Assembly: GCA_019633425.1 (NCBI GenBank)
Contig: WSUB01000331.1
Location: forward strand, 1 to 21,751
Reading direction: 5' to 3'
DNA length: 21,751 nt
Origin: Tulasnella sp. 424
Taxonomy: Eukaryota > Basidiomycota > Agaricomycetes > Cantharellales > Tulasnellaceae
The notes under the pieces are model-generated. The model was given only the letters and a program-made list of their open reading frames with translations, ran no database searches and had not been told where the DNA came from. This document shows, one piece after another, positions 9,570-20,009 of this stretch. Numbering within the stretch: the first letter of the stretch is position 1; each line of letters opens with the position of its first letter. Position numbers and translations under genes: made by a program.

Positions 9570-9860
9570 TGGACGCCGTCCAGATTGGAACTTTGGTGCT
9601 GGAAACGAGAAGAGAGAGATTCCACCTTCGCTATAAGACGAAAGGGAGCAGAATGAGTGCAAGAGAAGCTTTGTAAAGGAGTTGGCGAAGCGAGATGTAG
9701 CAGAGAGGGAACGAGAGCTGGGTGTCAAGGTTGAGGGCGGAGCGCTAGGCCGGCAGAGGGAGGCTGGAGCTTGTGTACATATAGAGGCAGAAGTTCGGAA
9801 GTCCATGATAGTTGACAAAGAGGGAGGATAGTCTGCCGGGGGTAGACTAAATTCAACCAA
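9570..9860 (-). promoter_or_regulatory. CT-rich leader upstream of GH5 copy 2
   Basis: On minus this is a pyrimidine-rich leader that aligns with 20920-21201 before GH5 copy 4 and, in its proximal part, with 11740-11907 before copy 3. It contains the conserved string CAACTATCATGGAC (ATG at 9806-9804), a possible upstream start. Copies differ by indels that change frame between that ATG and the GH5 ATG, so I read it as untranslated, with an N-terminal leader peptide as the alternative. Confidence 0.45.
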
Positions 9861-9863
9861 GTT

Positions 9864-9879
9864 GGGGGGGGGGGGGGGG
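9864..9879. repeat. Homopolymer run of 16 G (C on minus)
   Basis: An uninterrupted run of 16 G lies in the leader of GH5 copy 2. The matching place in copy 4 (about 20920-20940) has only ordinary pyrimidine-rich sequence. Slippage or a sequencing length error is likely here. Confidence 0.9.
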
Positions 9880-9959
9880 AGGAGGTTCGTTGTATTGAGG
9901 GACGAGATTGACGGAGATTTGAGGATGAAAGCCCGAGTGTCACGCATCAGTCACGTTCC

Positions 9960-10165
9960 CTCGTACCTGACATAATTGTTTCAGCCCATATATCAGATTT
10001 TCCTCGTATCTGCTAACGAATGTATCGTGTCGGTCAACAAACTACACTTCGTGCTTATTTTAAGAGATGACGTGGTAGCTGGCTGTTCCTCTTCTCCAAG
10101 GTCGTCTCACCCGTCACCATTATAATTTTGACCGCTACACCCTTTGCTTCCTTCGATGAGAAGGA
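9960..10165 (-). repeat. Block shared with 20640-20890, upstream of GH5 copies 2 and 4
   Basis: Read on minus, this aligns with 20640-20890 read on plus. Shared landmarks are TCGAAGGAAG, AAAGGGTGTAGCGG, GTCATCTCTTAA, GTCGACCGACACGATA-like and GATGCGTGACACTC, in the same order. In both places it is followed by a GH5 5' end, so copies 2 and 4 share a longer upstream region than copy 3, whose upstream DNA differs. Confidence 0.8.
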
Positions 10166-10411
10166 AGGAGAGGGTGCACCGGTGTGGATTGCAATATCAA
10201 TGTTGACAGATGTCCATCGTTTATAATTAAGTACAGCAACCCCCCTTTCACCAGCAACCCACAACAACCCCCCAAGGGTGTCAGGGTCCCCACCTATAGG
10301 ATCGTCGCGATGTGATCCTGTCGTCGCCGTCAGGGACCTCATATTGCCCCAGACCGGCGCGTCTTCGTTGTCGTCGTCGCCGGTGGTGAGAGTGCACTGC
10401 AAGGCGAACAT
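10055..10411 (-). other. Unrecognised reading frame, possibly part of a broken gene
   Basis: An open frame of 118 codons on minus, whose 3' part (KGVAVKIIMVTGETTLEKR and the LPRHLLK end before TAA) lies in the block shared with 20640-20890. There the corresponding frame reads VADKITMLTGERT and then diverges. I do not recognise a domain. Its position downstream of a hexokinase-like fragment on the same strand makes a continuation of that gene possible, since hexokinases have a beta strand and a KYRL-type segment at this place, but the match is too weak to claim. It has no start support of its own. Confidence 0.3.
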
Positions 10412-10511
10412 TCACTTGCTTGCTTCCGCTCACATTTTCGATCCACGCTGAATACTAATCTGTCTAGACTACATCAATACAATTTTTATTCTATTAGCGC
10501 TGGAGAGAGCG

Positions 10512-11124
10512 TTAGGGACGTGCGCCCTGACGACGGCGACCGGTCCCAGCGCGATGACCGCGTAAAATATAGACACTGGTGACGGACACTGATAACGAAT
10601 GAGTGTATGCATTAGAGCAAGATAGTCGCCTGCAGGTCTCCTGTCCCGTTGGCCATCCAAAGAGGAAGGCGGGGATCACGCGCGTCACGTCAGGCGAACG
10701 ACGGCCCACAGAAACAACAACAATGACTAGGACGTACCACTACTTGTCCATTCTTCTCCAGACCCCTCCTCAGAGCCTCCACAAAGGCGTCCACGATCGA
10801 CCGCATCTTCTCCGGGGTGAGGGCGAAGAGCTTAATTCTCGTACTGTATCTCTGGATTAGCTCATCTGTATTCGGGTTATCTAACTTTGAAGAATCCTCA
10901 ACGATGCTTTGTGCGTTATCCAGACATGATGATGACAATGATGACGATGAGAGACTAGAGAGGGGTGCGAGGGAAGTGCAATGTCGCTGGGGATGAGCCG
11001 AGGCGGGGAAAGGGAGGAAGTGCTTTTGGGGTGGACTGGAATTGTGTGGGGCACCAGACACGCTAGCTAATCCCGATCGTCGGGTGATTCCGGATTGAGA
11101 AATTTCTGCCAAATCGTCGACCAC
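10512..11124 (-). pseudogene. Hexokinase-like N-terminal fragment, broken
   Basis: On minus, the first exon encodes a low-complexity Ser-rich start and then ELIQRYSTRIKLFALTPEKM and RSIVDAFVEALRRGLEKNGQ, which resembles the N-terminal helix of fungal hexokinases that precedes QVVPMIPT. It ends at 10738 at a GTACGT donor. About 60 nt on, 10679-10621 encodes VIPAFLFGWPTGQE, the hexokinase loop before GDYLALD. An extra TGCA near 10631 then shifts the frame, so GDYLAL is readable only in the next frame, and no AG acceptor is seen just before VIPAF. The following glycine-rich DLGGTN ATP-binding motif is not found, and an AATAAA-like string occurs on minus near 10490. This is a relic of a sugar kinase, truncated to its first 150 or so residues. 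Confidence 0.65.
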
Positions 11125-11740
11125 TCTAACCTGCTAAAGGATTTTACGCCCCCTTGACCGAGCCGCGATCAGCTTTTCAGAATCAGTTGGGGTCAAGGAT
11201 TTGCGTGGTGACTGGAAAATGCCTCAACCGCTCGATTGGGATGAACATCGAGAGATCTACCGAGTCCCCCCCACTGCAGGCGAAGGAGAAATAGATTGAG
11301 ATGTACCGTGAGCTTAGATTGGGAGTTGATAGCAAAGGAAGGCGGGCCGGCAGAAGCGTTCTTGCTCGCAACCGCGATCTGGGAATTGAAGGGGGAAGGT
11401 GAAGATCGGGGAGGCAATACAGAAAGACTCTACTTGAGTAGCCATCAGGACTTTTTCTCACTTCCACAAACAATCCCTTAGGACTCCCTCATTACTTCTG
11501 ACATGTACAAGGCTGTGAACGCTTTGGCTTGGCTGGGGGCGTCGACTTTTCTGAACTTGGAGCGCCATAACAAGGTTGGAACCTGAAGACGTTCATGATT
11601 CAAGTAGTTCAGCTGTATCGGATGCATATTTGCCTAGCACTGGGTACTGAAAGGAAGACAAACTGCCCTGATAGGGCGAGAGGTGGCTATGGGTGGTCGT
11701 GCACGCGAGGCTGTTTGTTCGCGCAGCCGCCCAAATGTCT
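11125..11740. other. No gene recognised; spacer between hexokinase relic and GH5 copy 3
   Basis: This stretch has no counterpart elsewhere in the window. Open frames of 60-96 codons occur on both strands (for example 11183-11473 minus), but none has a recognisable motif or supported splice sites. A short plus-strand phrase MYKAVNALAWLGASTF at about 11503-11550 looks like one membrane helix but has no flanking gene. The homology of GH5 copy 3 to its sister leaders begins only at about 11740. Confidence 0.4.
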
Positions 11741-11907
11741 ATCTGTACCTTGACAGCTTTAGTTTCCCCCGCTCCGCGACTTCCTGCTACGCCAACTCCT
11801 TTGCAAAGCTACTCTCGCACTCTTTTTCGCTCTCGTCTTCTTCTAGTGAAGGTCGAATCTCTCTATTTTCGTTCCAAGCACCAAAATTCCAATCTAGACG
11901 GGGCCAA

Positions 11908-14554
11908 ATGACGGAGGCTGCTGGCGTTCACCGCTATCCTTCGAACCAGGTTCAACACGCTCGTCAGTGCACGACTTGGACAAAAGACGCCGTAGGAGGC
12001 AACATTCGCATTGATGGGCGTCATTTTATTGATGCCTGAGGCCGAGTATGCGCCCTGAGAGGTGTCAACCTCTCAGGTTGTAGTAAGACGTGCGTAATAT
12101 CACGGGGATTTCGAAGTACATATTCGAGCTGACACGAACTTTGAAGGCCAGTGAACCATGATCCAGAAACCTGGCTACACGATCATAGAAACCTGACCTT
12201 TGTGGGACGGCCGTTTCCTCTGGAACAGGCTCATGAGCATCTTGCCAGGTACGTTTGGAAATTCCAGGGTCCCCGACCCCGCGGCGCGAATTTGGAACGA
12301 AGCTAACAAAACTTCTTCAACGCAGGCTGCGACGATGGGGCCTCACGTTCATTCGGTTTATGTCTACTTGGAAGGCGTTGGAGCTCGCTGGACCGTACGT
12401 TTCGTCGTATCTCACTCTCTCCCCGTAGGAGGGATGTGCTGACCCGATGAGCCGTATTTCACATAGCGGCCAATACGACACCGAATACCTAACCTACTCC
12501 GCGCGATCCTCTCGCTCCTTCCTCAATTCGGCATGACCGCCTTCGTCTCGATGCACCAAGACGTCTGGTCTCGGTTCTCCGGCGGGTCCGGCGCACCGGC
12601 GTGGACGTTAGAGCTCGCCGGTTTTGACCTCACCGCTCTCGAGGACACCGGCGCTGCTTACATCGGAGGCGTGAAAGTACCCAGAGTGGAAGTCGATCGA
12701 GGAAGGTGGCCTACGGGGTACCAAAAATTGGCTTGCAGCACGATGAATACCCTGTTTTGGGCTGGGGAGACGTTCGCTCCGAAGGTGCTGGTGGATAGGA
12801 ATGGAGAGAAAGTGAACGTGCAGACGTTTTTGCAGGATGCGTTTTTGGATTGCTATGATCGGCTTGTGACGGGGTTGAAGGGGGTGGATGGGATTGTTGG
12901 ATTTGAGGTCAGCCTGGTTTCCCCACAGGTGGTCAATGCATCTGGGAGTCGCACGGCGTTTGGGGATACGACAATGTTAAGAAGGAAGGTGTGGTGTTGA
13001 AGGAGACGTACTTCACTCGCAGGCCGAGTGATGGAGGGCCGGTGCGCAACCCTTCCGTTCACTTCGAGGAAGGAGAAATCGTATTGAATGCGACTGGTCG
13101 TGCTTTGATACTATCAGGTCAACTGGTACACAGACTGCTGGTACCCATTCGTCACGCGGTGGGCTCAACGTGTCCGAAGTATCGCTGGGGAAGACAAAAT
13201 CGTATTCGCTGAGGTTATCCCAAATGAGGTAAGTCTTCAATGGTTGTTGCTGGGCTTGAGATATCAAGTTTGACAGACCATGACGACATACTCTAGTTTT
13301 GTCCACGTTCTTGGACCCCGGACAAGCGTCCTGCGAATATGGTCTTCGCTCCACACTGGTAAGAACTGGGGTCTCAGCGCTGTGTCCTGCCTGTTCCACT
13401 GACTTCTTATGACCAGGTATGACCTCAATTCACTCTTTGCAAAAGCGTTCAGTCGCCTTTCGATCAATGTTCAAGGGTTATCTCGGGTCGCTCTACGTAA
13501 CTCACCACTTCAGCTATCCATGCTGAAACGGTACCTTGCACCTAGGGCCTCCCAGTATGGAAAGCGTTTTATTGGGGCCACAAGTCCGCCCGAGAGAACT
13601 ACGCGCTCCAGCTCAAAACCATAGTCGAAGAAGGGTATAAGTCCCTCGGAGAGAACCCTGTACTGATCGGCGAAACTGGTATACCGATGGACATGAAGTG
13701 AGCGCGAGTGTATCATCCTTAGGAGATCCCACCGTTGACGCCTCTGCTTAGCGAAAGAGAATCGTTCTCCACTCGTAATTTTGTATGGCAGGAGCGGATG
13801 ATGGACGCTCTCTTGAGTGGCTTGGAGAGGGCCCTCGTTGGATTCACGTGAGCAACGGTTTCACCCGCCCAACCGCGATTAGAGGACCTGACTGGAGCCC
13901 GCTGCTTTAAGACTTTGGAATTACAATCCGGATAACGTCGACTCGCATGGCGATTTCTGGAACGGGGAGAACTTCTCTTGGTTCAGCAAGCAAGATTATC
14001 GAGAATATCGAGAAAAAGCAGCGACTCCGTCGTCGCTAGAGCAGAGCAACGAAAGGCTGGACAAAGGCGGCCGAATCCTTCACGCTGTCGTCCGACCTTA
14101 TGCGGCCAAAGTTGCGGGTATTCCTCTGCGTCAGGACTACGAGATGAACACTGGAGTTTGGGAGTTCGAGTGGGTGAATCCTTCGCAAGACCCACGAGCA
14201 GACAACTCTTCCGTGTCCGTCACGAAGCCCCCACTGTCGCATGTCCCTATTCAAGCCCGGGAGACGGAGATCTTCGTTCCTTTGTTCCTTTCCAAAGGAC
14301 GAAACCTCGTCGTGACGTACTCCTCGTCAACGGGTGCAAAGGCGTTCGATTGGAAGTATGACCCGGCAAGACAGACTTTGTTCGTCGTACCGGGAGATAA
14401 TACACCTGGTGCAGTACATCGCGTGAAGGTCGAGTTTGGTCGTCCTCTGGACTACCGCTTTGAGGTGGATTCGTCGATTTGGGTGGACTTTTGGCATTGG
14501 TGGGCTGGTTTCATGGGGATTATTTTTGGGTTGCTTTGGGTGCTTGTTCTGTAA
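11908..14554 (+). pseudogene. GH5 pseudogene, copy 3 (longest copy)
   Basis: Exons: 11908-12089, 12147-12248, 12326-12394, 12477-12907, 12929-13041, 13118-13228, 13297-13358, 13417-13496, 13556-13697, 13752-13847, 13912-14554. Translated parts match fungal GH5: GRHFIDA-GRVCALRGVNLSG, DLTFVGRPFPLE, LRRWGLTFIRF, FVSMHQDVWSRFSGGSG, CIWESHGVWGYD, VIPNE, MVFAPHWYDLN, VLIGETGIPMD (nucleophile Glu), LWNYNPDNVDSHGDFWNG and a C-terminal domain with a hydrophobic tail. Three lesions: TGA at 12037-12039 where copies 2 and 4 have TGG; a 1-nt deletion near 12497 (TACTCC for an expected TACCTCC) that shifts exon 4; and after VGFE (12907) only 21 nt before GGQCIWE. The segment with the NEP acid/base Glu and some 80 residues expected there is missing. 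From 12929 to the end all exons join in frame. The intact family probably acts on steryl glucosides or glucosylceramide at a membrane. Confidence 0.88.
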
Positions 14555-17500
14555 CAAATGTTATTCGCGTAGATTTTTAGACCTTACTTAGATGCAATGA
14601 TGTGCTCTAGAGACAAGGCTCGAGGTCGTGTATTGCACGGGTGAACCGTGGACGGCGTTTGAATAATTACGACTTTTTGGCATGGGCATCCATCCGATCC
14701 TAGCTAGAGTACTCGAGTGGATGCGGATTCCGCATATCATGTACGTAGCCCCTAGTGTGCCCAAGACTGTGTTTCGAGGAAAGATCATCTAGAGCCTTCT
14801 TTTCCAGTCGACGTGCTGACCAATGAACACCAGCCCTCTCCCTCTGCTTTGATCAGGCAGCTACTGAGCGAGATGCAAATGGGATGGTTGTCTCGTGTCG
14901 TTTGGAGCACAATGGGAACCGAGATAGTGGATCCAATTCAGTCGCCTCACTTACAGTCAAGTTCCCCCGCCAAAACAACGCCCCAGCCACAAAGCTATCT
15001 ACAGTCCCTCTCACCTGCAGTAGCAAAAGAAGACCATGGAAGCAACTCTGAGCGATTTTCCCCTACCCCCGGCACGAGTACTCGAGTAATGACCAGTGCT
15101 CATCGCATTGCGGCAAATTTGCTACCTTGTGGAGGACTGCAGTTATCCTGTAAACCCACTATGAATGCCCCAATATATGAAGACATGAGGCGTGCTCAAA
15201 CCTGCATTTCTCTTCCGAATATGTCTGACGGGGCGTTCATCCACCGCCACCGTGTGACGCGTGATAAACCCTATGAGGCACGACTCGACTGCCGTGACAA
15301 CCCCCAACCACAACTGGGTGCAGTCCTTGCCATGCTTGCTGAAGCCCCCTCCTCCTGAGAGCCGAATTCAACCTGAAGAGCTTAGTACTGTGGATTCCTT
15401 TGTCGCGCCGCACCGGGCTGTTTGAGCTGTTTAGCTCAAGCAATAAGGCCTCAGTTCCGTCACCGAGGCTTGAGGAAAATTCCAAAGTGGCGTTTGGAAG
15501 TTGCGACACGTGCACGGCAAACAGCACCCTGTAGCCCGTTGCCTCGACGCAACTGTGAGGTAGCGATGCTGTGAGCACTCCAAGCGTCTTTCGAGACTCG
15601 CCGATTCACCTCGTCTTCCTCCGTGAAACCTCTTTCTCTTGCTTCCCCTAACCCTCCAGGCTCTGGACACTCACCTCTGATCATCGATCCATATTATCAC
15701 TCGTTTTCTCTCCGCTAAGCCCTTGATGAAAGAGAAAAGTTACTCCTCCCGCGCTCTTCGTTCCGGCCGATCCGACCCAAGTGGTTCAGGCGGTGGATTG
15801 AAGCTGGGCGCCAAGTTGGTGCGTCGCGTCCGAATTTTTAAAGTTTAATTCTAACGATCAATCGCTCGTAGAGGGCGAGAATGAAGAAGCTCGAGAAATG
15901 GCGAATCAGTCCCTCCTCGATTAAAGCTCCCAAAGACGCCCGCCAATTCCACGGAGGGCATGCGACAGTATCTAAAGCCTTTCTGCCTGACAGAATCGAC
16001 GTCCACTATAACGAATGGGGTCTTTGGCTTGTGCTTGGGCTTGGGCTTGGGCCCAAGTCCTACAAGCCGAGAGAATATATGCAGTTATGCCGTCAATCCT
16101 CTGAATCCAAGGTGCATATTCGAGGAGTTGTGGACGAGCCGCGAGACGCCGAAGGGGAGTTTGGTGATGAAGAAAACGATGACGAGGAGGGGCACGGGTC
16201 TGATAGTGACACCCGCTGGCTGGGACAGGTCAGTCGTGATCGATTTCTCTGCTCCTTTAGAATAACCGTTGAGCGAATTTCGAACCTCGATTTGAAAGTT
16301 CGTAGCAGTAAAGAAGTCGAGGATAGGAGATAATAAAGATCCAGAGCGAGTACTGGGAGTAAGCATCCTCCGTTTAGTTCCGTATAGGTTTCATCAGGAG
16401 CTAACCTCTTCCAGTTGGCACTCAGGGAAACGGAATTCCTAGTTGAGCTTTCTCATCCAAACATCGTGGAGCTCAAAGGGTTCGTCGAAGACCTATCCAA
16501 GGATAAAATCTGGCTGGTATTCCGCTGGGCGGACAATGGCAATTTGAAAGACTTTGTCGCTTCACGAGATTGGGCCATTCCAGAGCGGATCTCGTTGGTA
16601 AGACCAAAAGACTCTTTGTTGAACCGACTCTGAGAATCCGTACTCTAGATCAACGACGTGGCGAGTGGATTGGAATACCTCCATAGCCAAGAACCACCAG
16701 TATGCCACGGCGACCTCAAGTCGGTAAGCTCCAGATGTTCGATGATAATACGCTTGACAAGCTTAGTCCTGAACTATGCAGTACAATGTATTAGTAAACT
16801 CGAAGCACCGCGCAATGATTACCGACTTTGGCTCTGCTCGCCACCTCACAGAAGATGATCTCACGAGACAACCGGGGCCGGTCGAAAACCAACAGCAGCC
16901 GCTCCAAGCAATCTTCTCCACCCTCAGCAAAACTATAACCCTTACGGGGAACATATACACCCTTCGCTGGGCTGCTCCAGAGCTGCTATTTGACGACCAA
17001 ATAAGCCTTTGGAGTGATATCTGGGCGTTGGGATGGATCGCTTATGAGGTAAACCTCTGAATTCGAATTCGGCGGGTATCCGAGGCTTACCCATTCGCTC
17101 AAAAAAAGGTTCTTACGAATTCAATCCCGTTTCAAGATGTCCCGGCGGACGCCGCTGTTGTCGAGCGCGTCATCCAAGGAGATCTTCCATCCGTCAATGA
17201 GGATGCTCGCGTGTCATTGTTTGAGACGTTTTGCACCATTATGACGATGTGTTGGAACAGCAATCCTAGCGAAAGACCGACGGCTAAGGACTATCTACGC
17301 GCCGTGAGCGATATGGTGAGCGAGGCTAGTGTATTGTTCGTGAATCGCAATTGACCCGTTGTGATATAGCCGATGGTCATTCCAAACCCAAGACACTCAG
17401 GGTTTCTCGTCACAACCCCTTCTCAAGTGCTGATGGAGCGGGGAAGGAAAGCGCGGACGTCTGGCGACCTTGGCATGGCGTTTGCTTGCTTCACTGAAGC

Positions 17501-19460
17501 TCATCGGGGCTTTACCAGGAGCAACAACCGAAAAGACACAGCCTCCGCTCTGTCGAGTCTCGCTCAAGTGCATCAGCTCCGAAAGGAGTACAGCGAGGCC
17601 ATCAAGCTCTACTCCGAGGCCCTGCAAAATCTTTCCGACATTGGCGACATGGAAGGCAGAGCCTCCGCTCTGTGGGGTCTCGCTGAGGCGCATCGGCTTC
17701 GAACCGAGTACAACGAGGCCATCGCGCCCCACTCCGAGGAGCGGCAAATTCGTACCGACATCGGCGACAGGCAGGGCAGAGCCTCAGCTCTGTGGGATCT
17801 CGCCGAGGTTCGTCGGCTTCAAAACAGGTACAGCGATGCCATAACACACTACTCCGAGGCCCTGCAAATCCGTTCCGACATCGGCGACAGAACAGGTCAA
17901 GCCTCCGCTCTGTCGAGTCTCGCTCAAGTGCATCAGCTCCGAAAGGAGTACAGCGAGGCCATAACGCACTACTCTGAGGCCCTGCAAATCGGTACCGACA
18001 TCGGCGACAGAACAGGTCAAGCCTCCGCTCTGTCGAGTCTCGGTCAAGTGCATCAGCTCCGAGAGGAGTACAGCGAGGCCATAACGCACTACTCCGAGGC
18101 CCTGAAAATCCGTTCCGACATCGGTGACAGAACAGGTCAAGCCTCCGCTCTGACGAGTCTCGCTCAAGTGCATCAGCTCCGAGAGGAGTACAGCGAGGCC
18201 ATGAAGCACTACTCCGAGGCCCTGCAAATCCGTTCCGACATCGGTGACAGAACGGGTCAAGCCTCCACTCTGTCGAGTCTCGGTCAAGCGCATCAGCTTC
18301 GAAAGGAGTACAGCGAGGCCATAACGCACTACGCCGAGGCCCTGCAAATCCGTTCCGACATCGGCGACAGAACAGGTCAAGCCTCCGCTCTGTCGAGTCT
18401 AGGTCAAGTGCATCAGCTCCGACAGGAGTACAGCGAGGCCATCAAGCTCTACTCCGAGGCCCTGCAAATCCGCTCCGACATCGGTGACAGAACCCGTCAA
18501 GCCTCCCCTCTGTCGAGTCTCGCTCAAGTGCATCAGCTCCGAAAGGAGTACAGCGAGGCCGTAACGCACTACTCCAAGGCCCTGCAAATCCGTTTCGACA
18601 TCGGCGACAAAGCCTCCGCTCTATCGAGTCTCGCTCAAGCGCGTCAGCTTCGAAAGGAGTACAGTGAGGCCATCAAGCTCTACTCAGAGGCCCTTCGAAT
18701 CCGGTCCGACATCCGTGACAGAACAGGTCAAGCCTCCGCTCTGTCGAGTCTCGCTCAAGTGCATCAGCTCCGAAAGGAGTACAGCGAGGCCATCGAGCTC
18801 TACTCCGAGGCTCTGCAAATTCATCCCGACATCGGCGACATGGAGGGCAGAGCCTCCGCTCTGTGGGGTCTCGCTGAGGCGCATCGGCTTCGAACCGAGT
18901 ACAACGAGGCCATTGCGCCCCACTCCGAGGAGCTGCAAATTCGTACCGAGATTGGCGACAGGCAGGGCAGAGCCTCAGCTCTGTGCAATCTCGCCGAGGT
19001 TCGTCGGCTTCAAAACAGGTACAGCGAGGCCATAACGCACTACTCCGAGGCCCTGAAAATCCGTTCCGACATCGGTGACAGAACAGGTCAAGCCTCCGCT
19101 CTGACGAGTCTCGCTCAAGTGCATCAGCTCCGAGAGGAGTACAGCGAGGCCATAACGCACTACTCCGAAGCCCTGCAAATCTGTTCCGACATCGGCGACA
19201 GAACAGGTCAAGCCTCCGCTCTGTCGGGTCTCGCTCAAGTGCATCAGTTTCGAAAGGAGTACAGTGAGGCCATCAAGCTCTACTCAGAGGCCCTGCAAAT
19301 CCGTCCCGACATCGGCGACAGAACAGGTCAAGCCTCCGCTCTGTCAAGTCTCGCTCAAGTGCATCAGCTCCGAAAGGAGTACAATGAGGCCACCAAGCTC
19401 TACTCCGAGGCCCTGCAAATCCGTACCGATATCGGCGACAGGCAGAGCAGAGCCGAAGCT
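13040..19460 (+). repeat. Segmental duplication unit B (GH5 3' half + kinase-TPR)
   Basis: Colinear partner of 120-7586. Relative to unit A it lacks the 1.3-kb element and the 0.44-kb block seen at 3178-3620, and has a longer TPR array. Unit B also keeps the 5' half of its GH5 gene, which unit A has lost, so B is nearer the ancestral layout. Confidence 0.9.
14555..15725 (+). promoter_or_regulatory. GH5 3' flank and kinase-TPR 2 upstream region
   Basis: Homologous to 2943-4491 but shorter. At about 14800 the sequence jumps past the 0.44-kb block present in copy 1, rejoining at CCAATGAACA. The open frame at 14813-15358 does not align codon for codon with its counterpart in copy 1, so it is probably not a gene. 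A CT-rich leader of about 130 bases (15595-15725) precedes the kinase ATG. Confidence 0.55.
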
Positions 19461-19466
19461 CTATGA
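15726..19466 (+). CDS. Protein kinase-TPR fusion, gene 2 (8 exons, about 1112 aa to first stop)
   Basis: Exons: 15726-15818, 15872-16228, 16299-16358, 16415-16597, 16649-16723, 16782-17048, 17109-17315, 17370-19466; splice sites and phases (all 0) are the same as in gene 1. The kinase domain is complete: HGGHATVSKA, VAVKK, RETEFLVEL, HGDLKSYN, DFG, APE and SDIWALGW. Exon 2 is 12 nt longer, through a TTGGGC tandem encoding LGLGLG, and keeps the acidic insert (DEENDDEE). The N-terminal part resembles a TKL kinase; the TPR part would bind a partner or ligand. Reading stops at TGA 19464-19466, in a place where sister units have TGG (ALWGLAE), and the same frame continues with TPR for 132 codons to 19862. 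The gene may make a protein shortened by about three units, or be recently broken. Three-nucleotide periodicity elsewhere is intact. Confidence 0.83.
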
Positions 19467-19862
19467 GGTCTCGCTGACGTGCATCGGCTTCGAAACGAGT
19501 ACAACGAGGCCATCGCGCTCTACTCCGAGGTTCTGCAAATCCGCACCGACCTCGGCGATAGGCAGGGCCGAGCCTCCGCTCTGTGTGCTGTCGCTCAAGT
19601 GCGTCGGATTCAAAGCGAGTACAGCGAGGCCCGTACGCTCTATTCCGAGGCCCTGCAAATCTGGACCGACACCGGTAACCGGCAAGGCAGGGCCGACACT
19701 CTGTGGGGTCTTGCTCAGGTGCATCGGTCTCGAAACGAGTACAGCGATGCCATCATGCTCTTCTCAGAAGCCCTGCAGATCCGGACCGACATCGGCGACA
19801 GGCAAGGCGTGGCCGACGCTCTGCGGTGTCTTGATGAGGTGCGTCGGGTTCGAAACGAGTAG
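17541..19862 (+). repeat. TPR array 2: about 16 units before the stop, 3-4 after
   Basis: Tandem 120-bp units encode 40-residue TPRs, with one 9-nt deletion at about 18609 (IGDKASAL for IGDRTGQASAL). Two unit types alternate in blocks: ALSSLAQVHQLRKEY units and ALWGLAEAHRLRTEY units with GDMEGRAS or GDRQGRAS linkers. The four-unit order at about 17541-17900 recurs at about 18732-19090, indicating an internal block duplication. The region after 19466 has more diverged units (QIRTDLGDRQGRASAL, QIWTDTGNRQGRADTL). Confidence 0.92.
19467..19862 (+). pseudogene. In-frame TPR continuation after premature stop of gene 2
   Basis: Directly after the TGA the same frame stays open for 132 codons, with about 3.5 further TPR units, and ends at TAG 19860-19862 in RNE-stop, where sister units read KEYSEA or NEYSEA (TAC to TAG). 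Even after that, another frame gives ILLDFDVLPIRAAGF, which looks like a decayed repeat (compare LYSEALQIRTDIG). The original C-terminus was therefore probably at or beyond 19920. The sequence that follows (19925-20040) is AT-richer and may be 3' untranslated. Confidence 0.75.
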
Positions 19863-20009
19863 AGCCACGCCCATCTTGCTCGACTTCGACGTCCTGCCAA
19901 TTCGTGCAGCAGGTTTTTGAAGATCGTACGTTCTTTTGCCACTAAACTTCGCCGGATAACGCAATGTATAAATTATGATGCTTCGTTTTCGGTTGTCCAA
20001 TTTCTCATT

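Noticed and set aside
17784..18380. Antisense open frame of 198 codons in TPR array 2, and similar antisense frames at 6269-6544, 6830-7144 and 18975-19244
   Set aside because: Same periodicity effect on the other strand; no splice or start support and repetitive composition.
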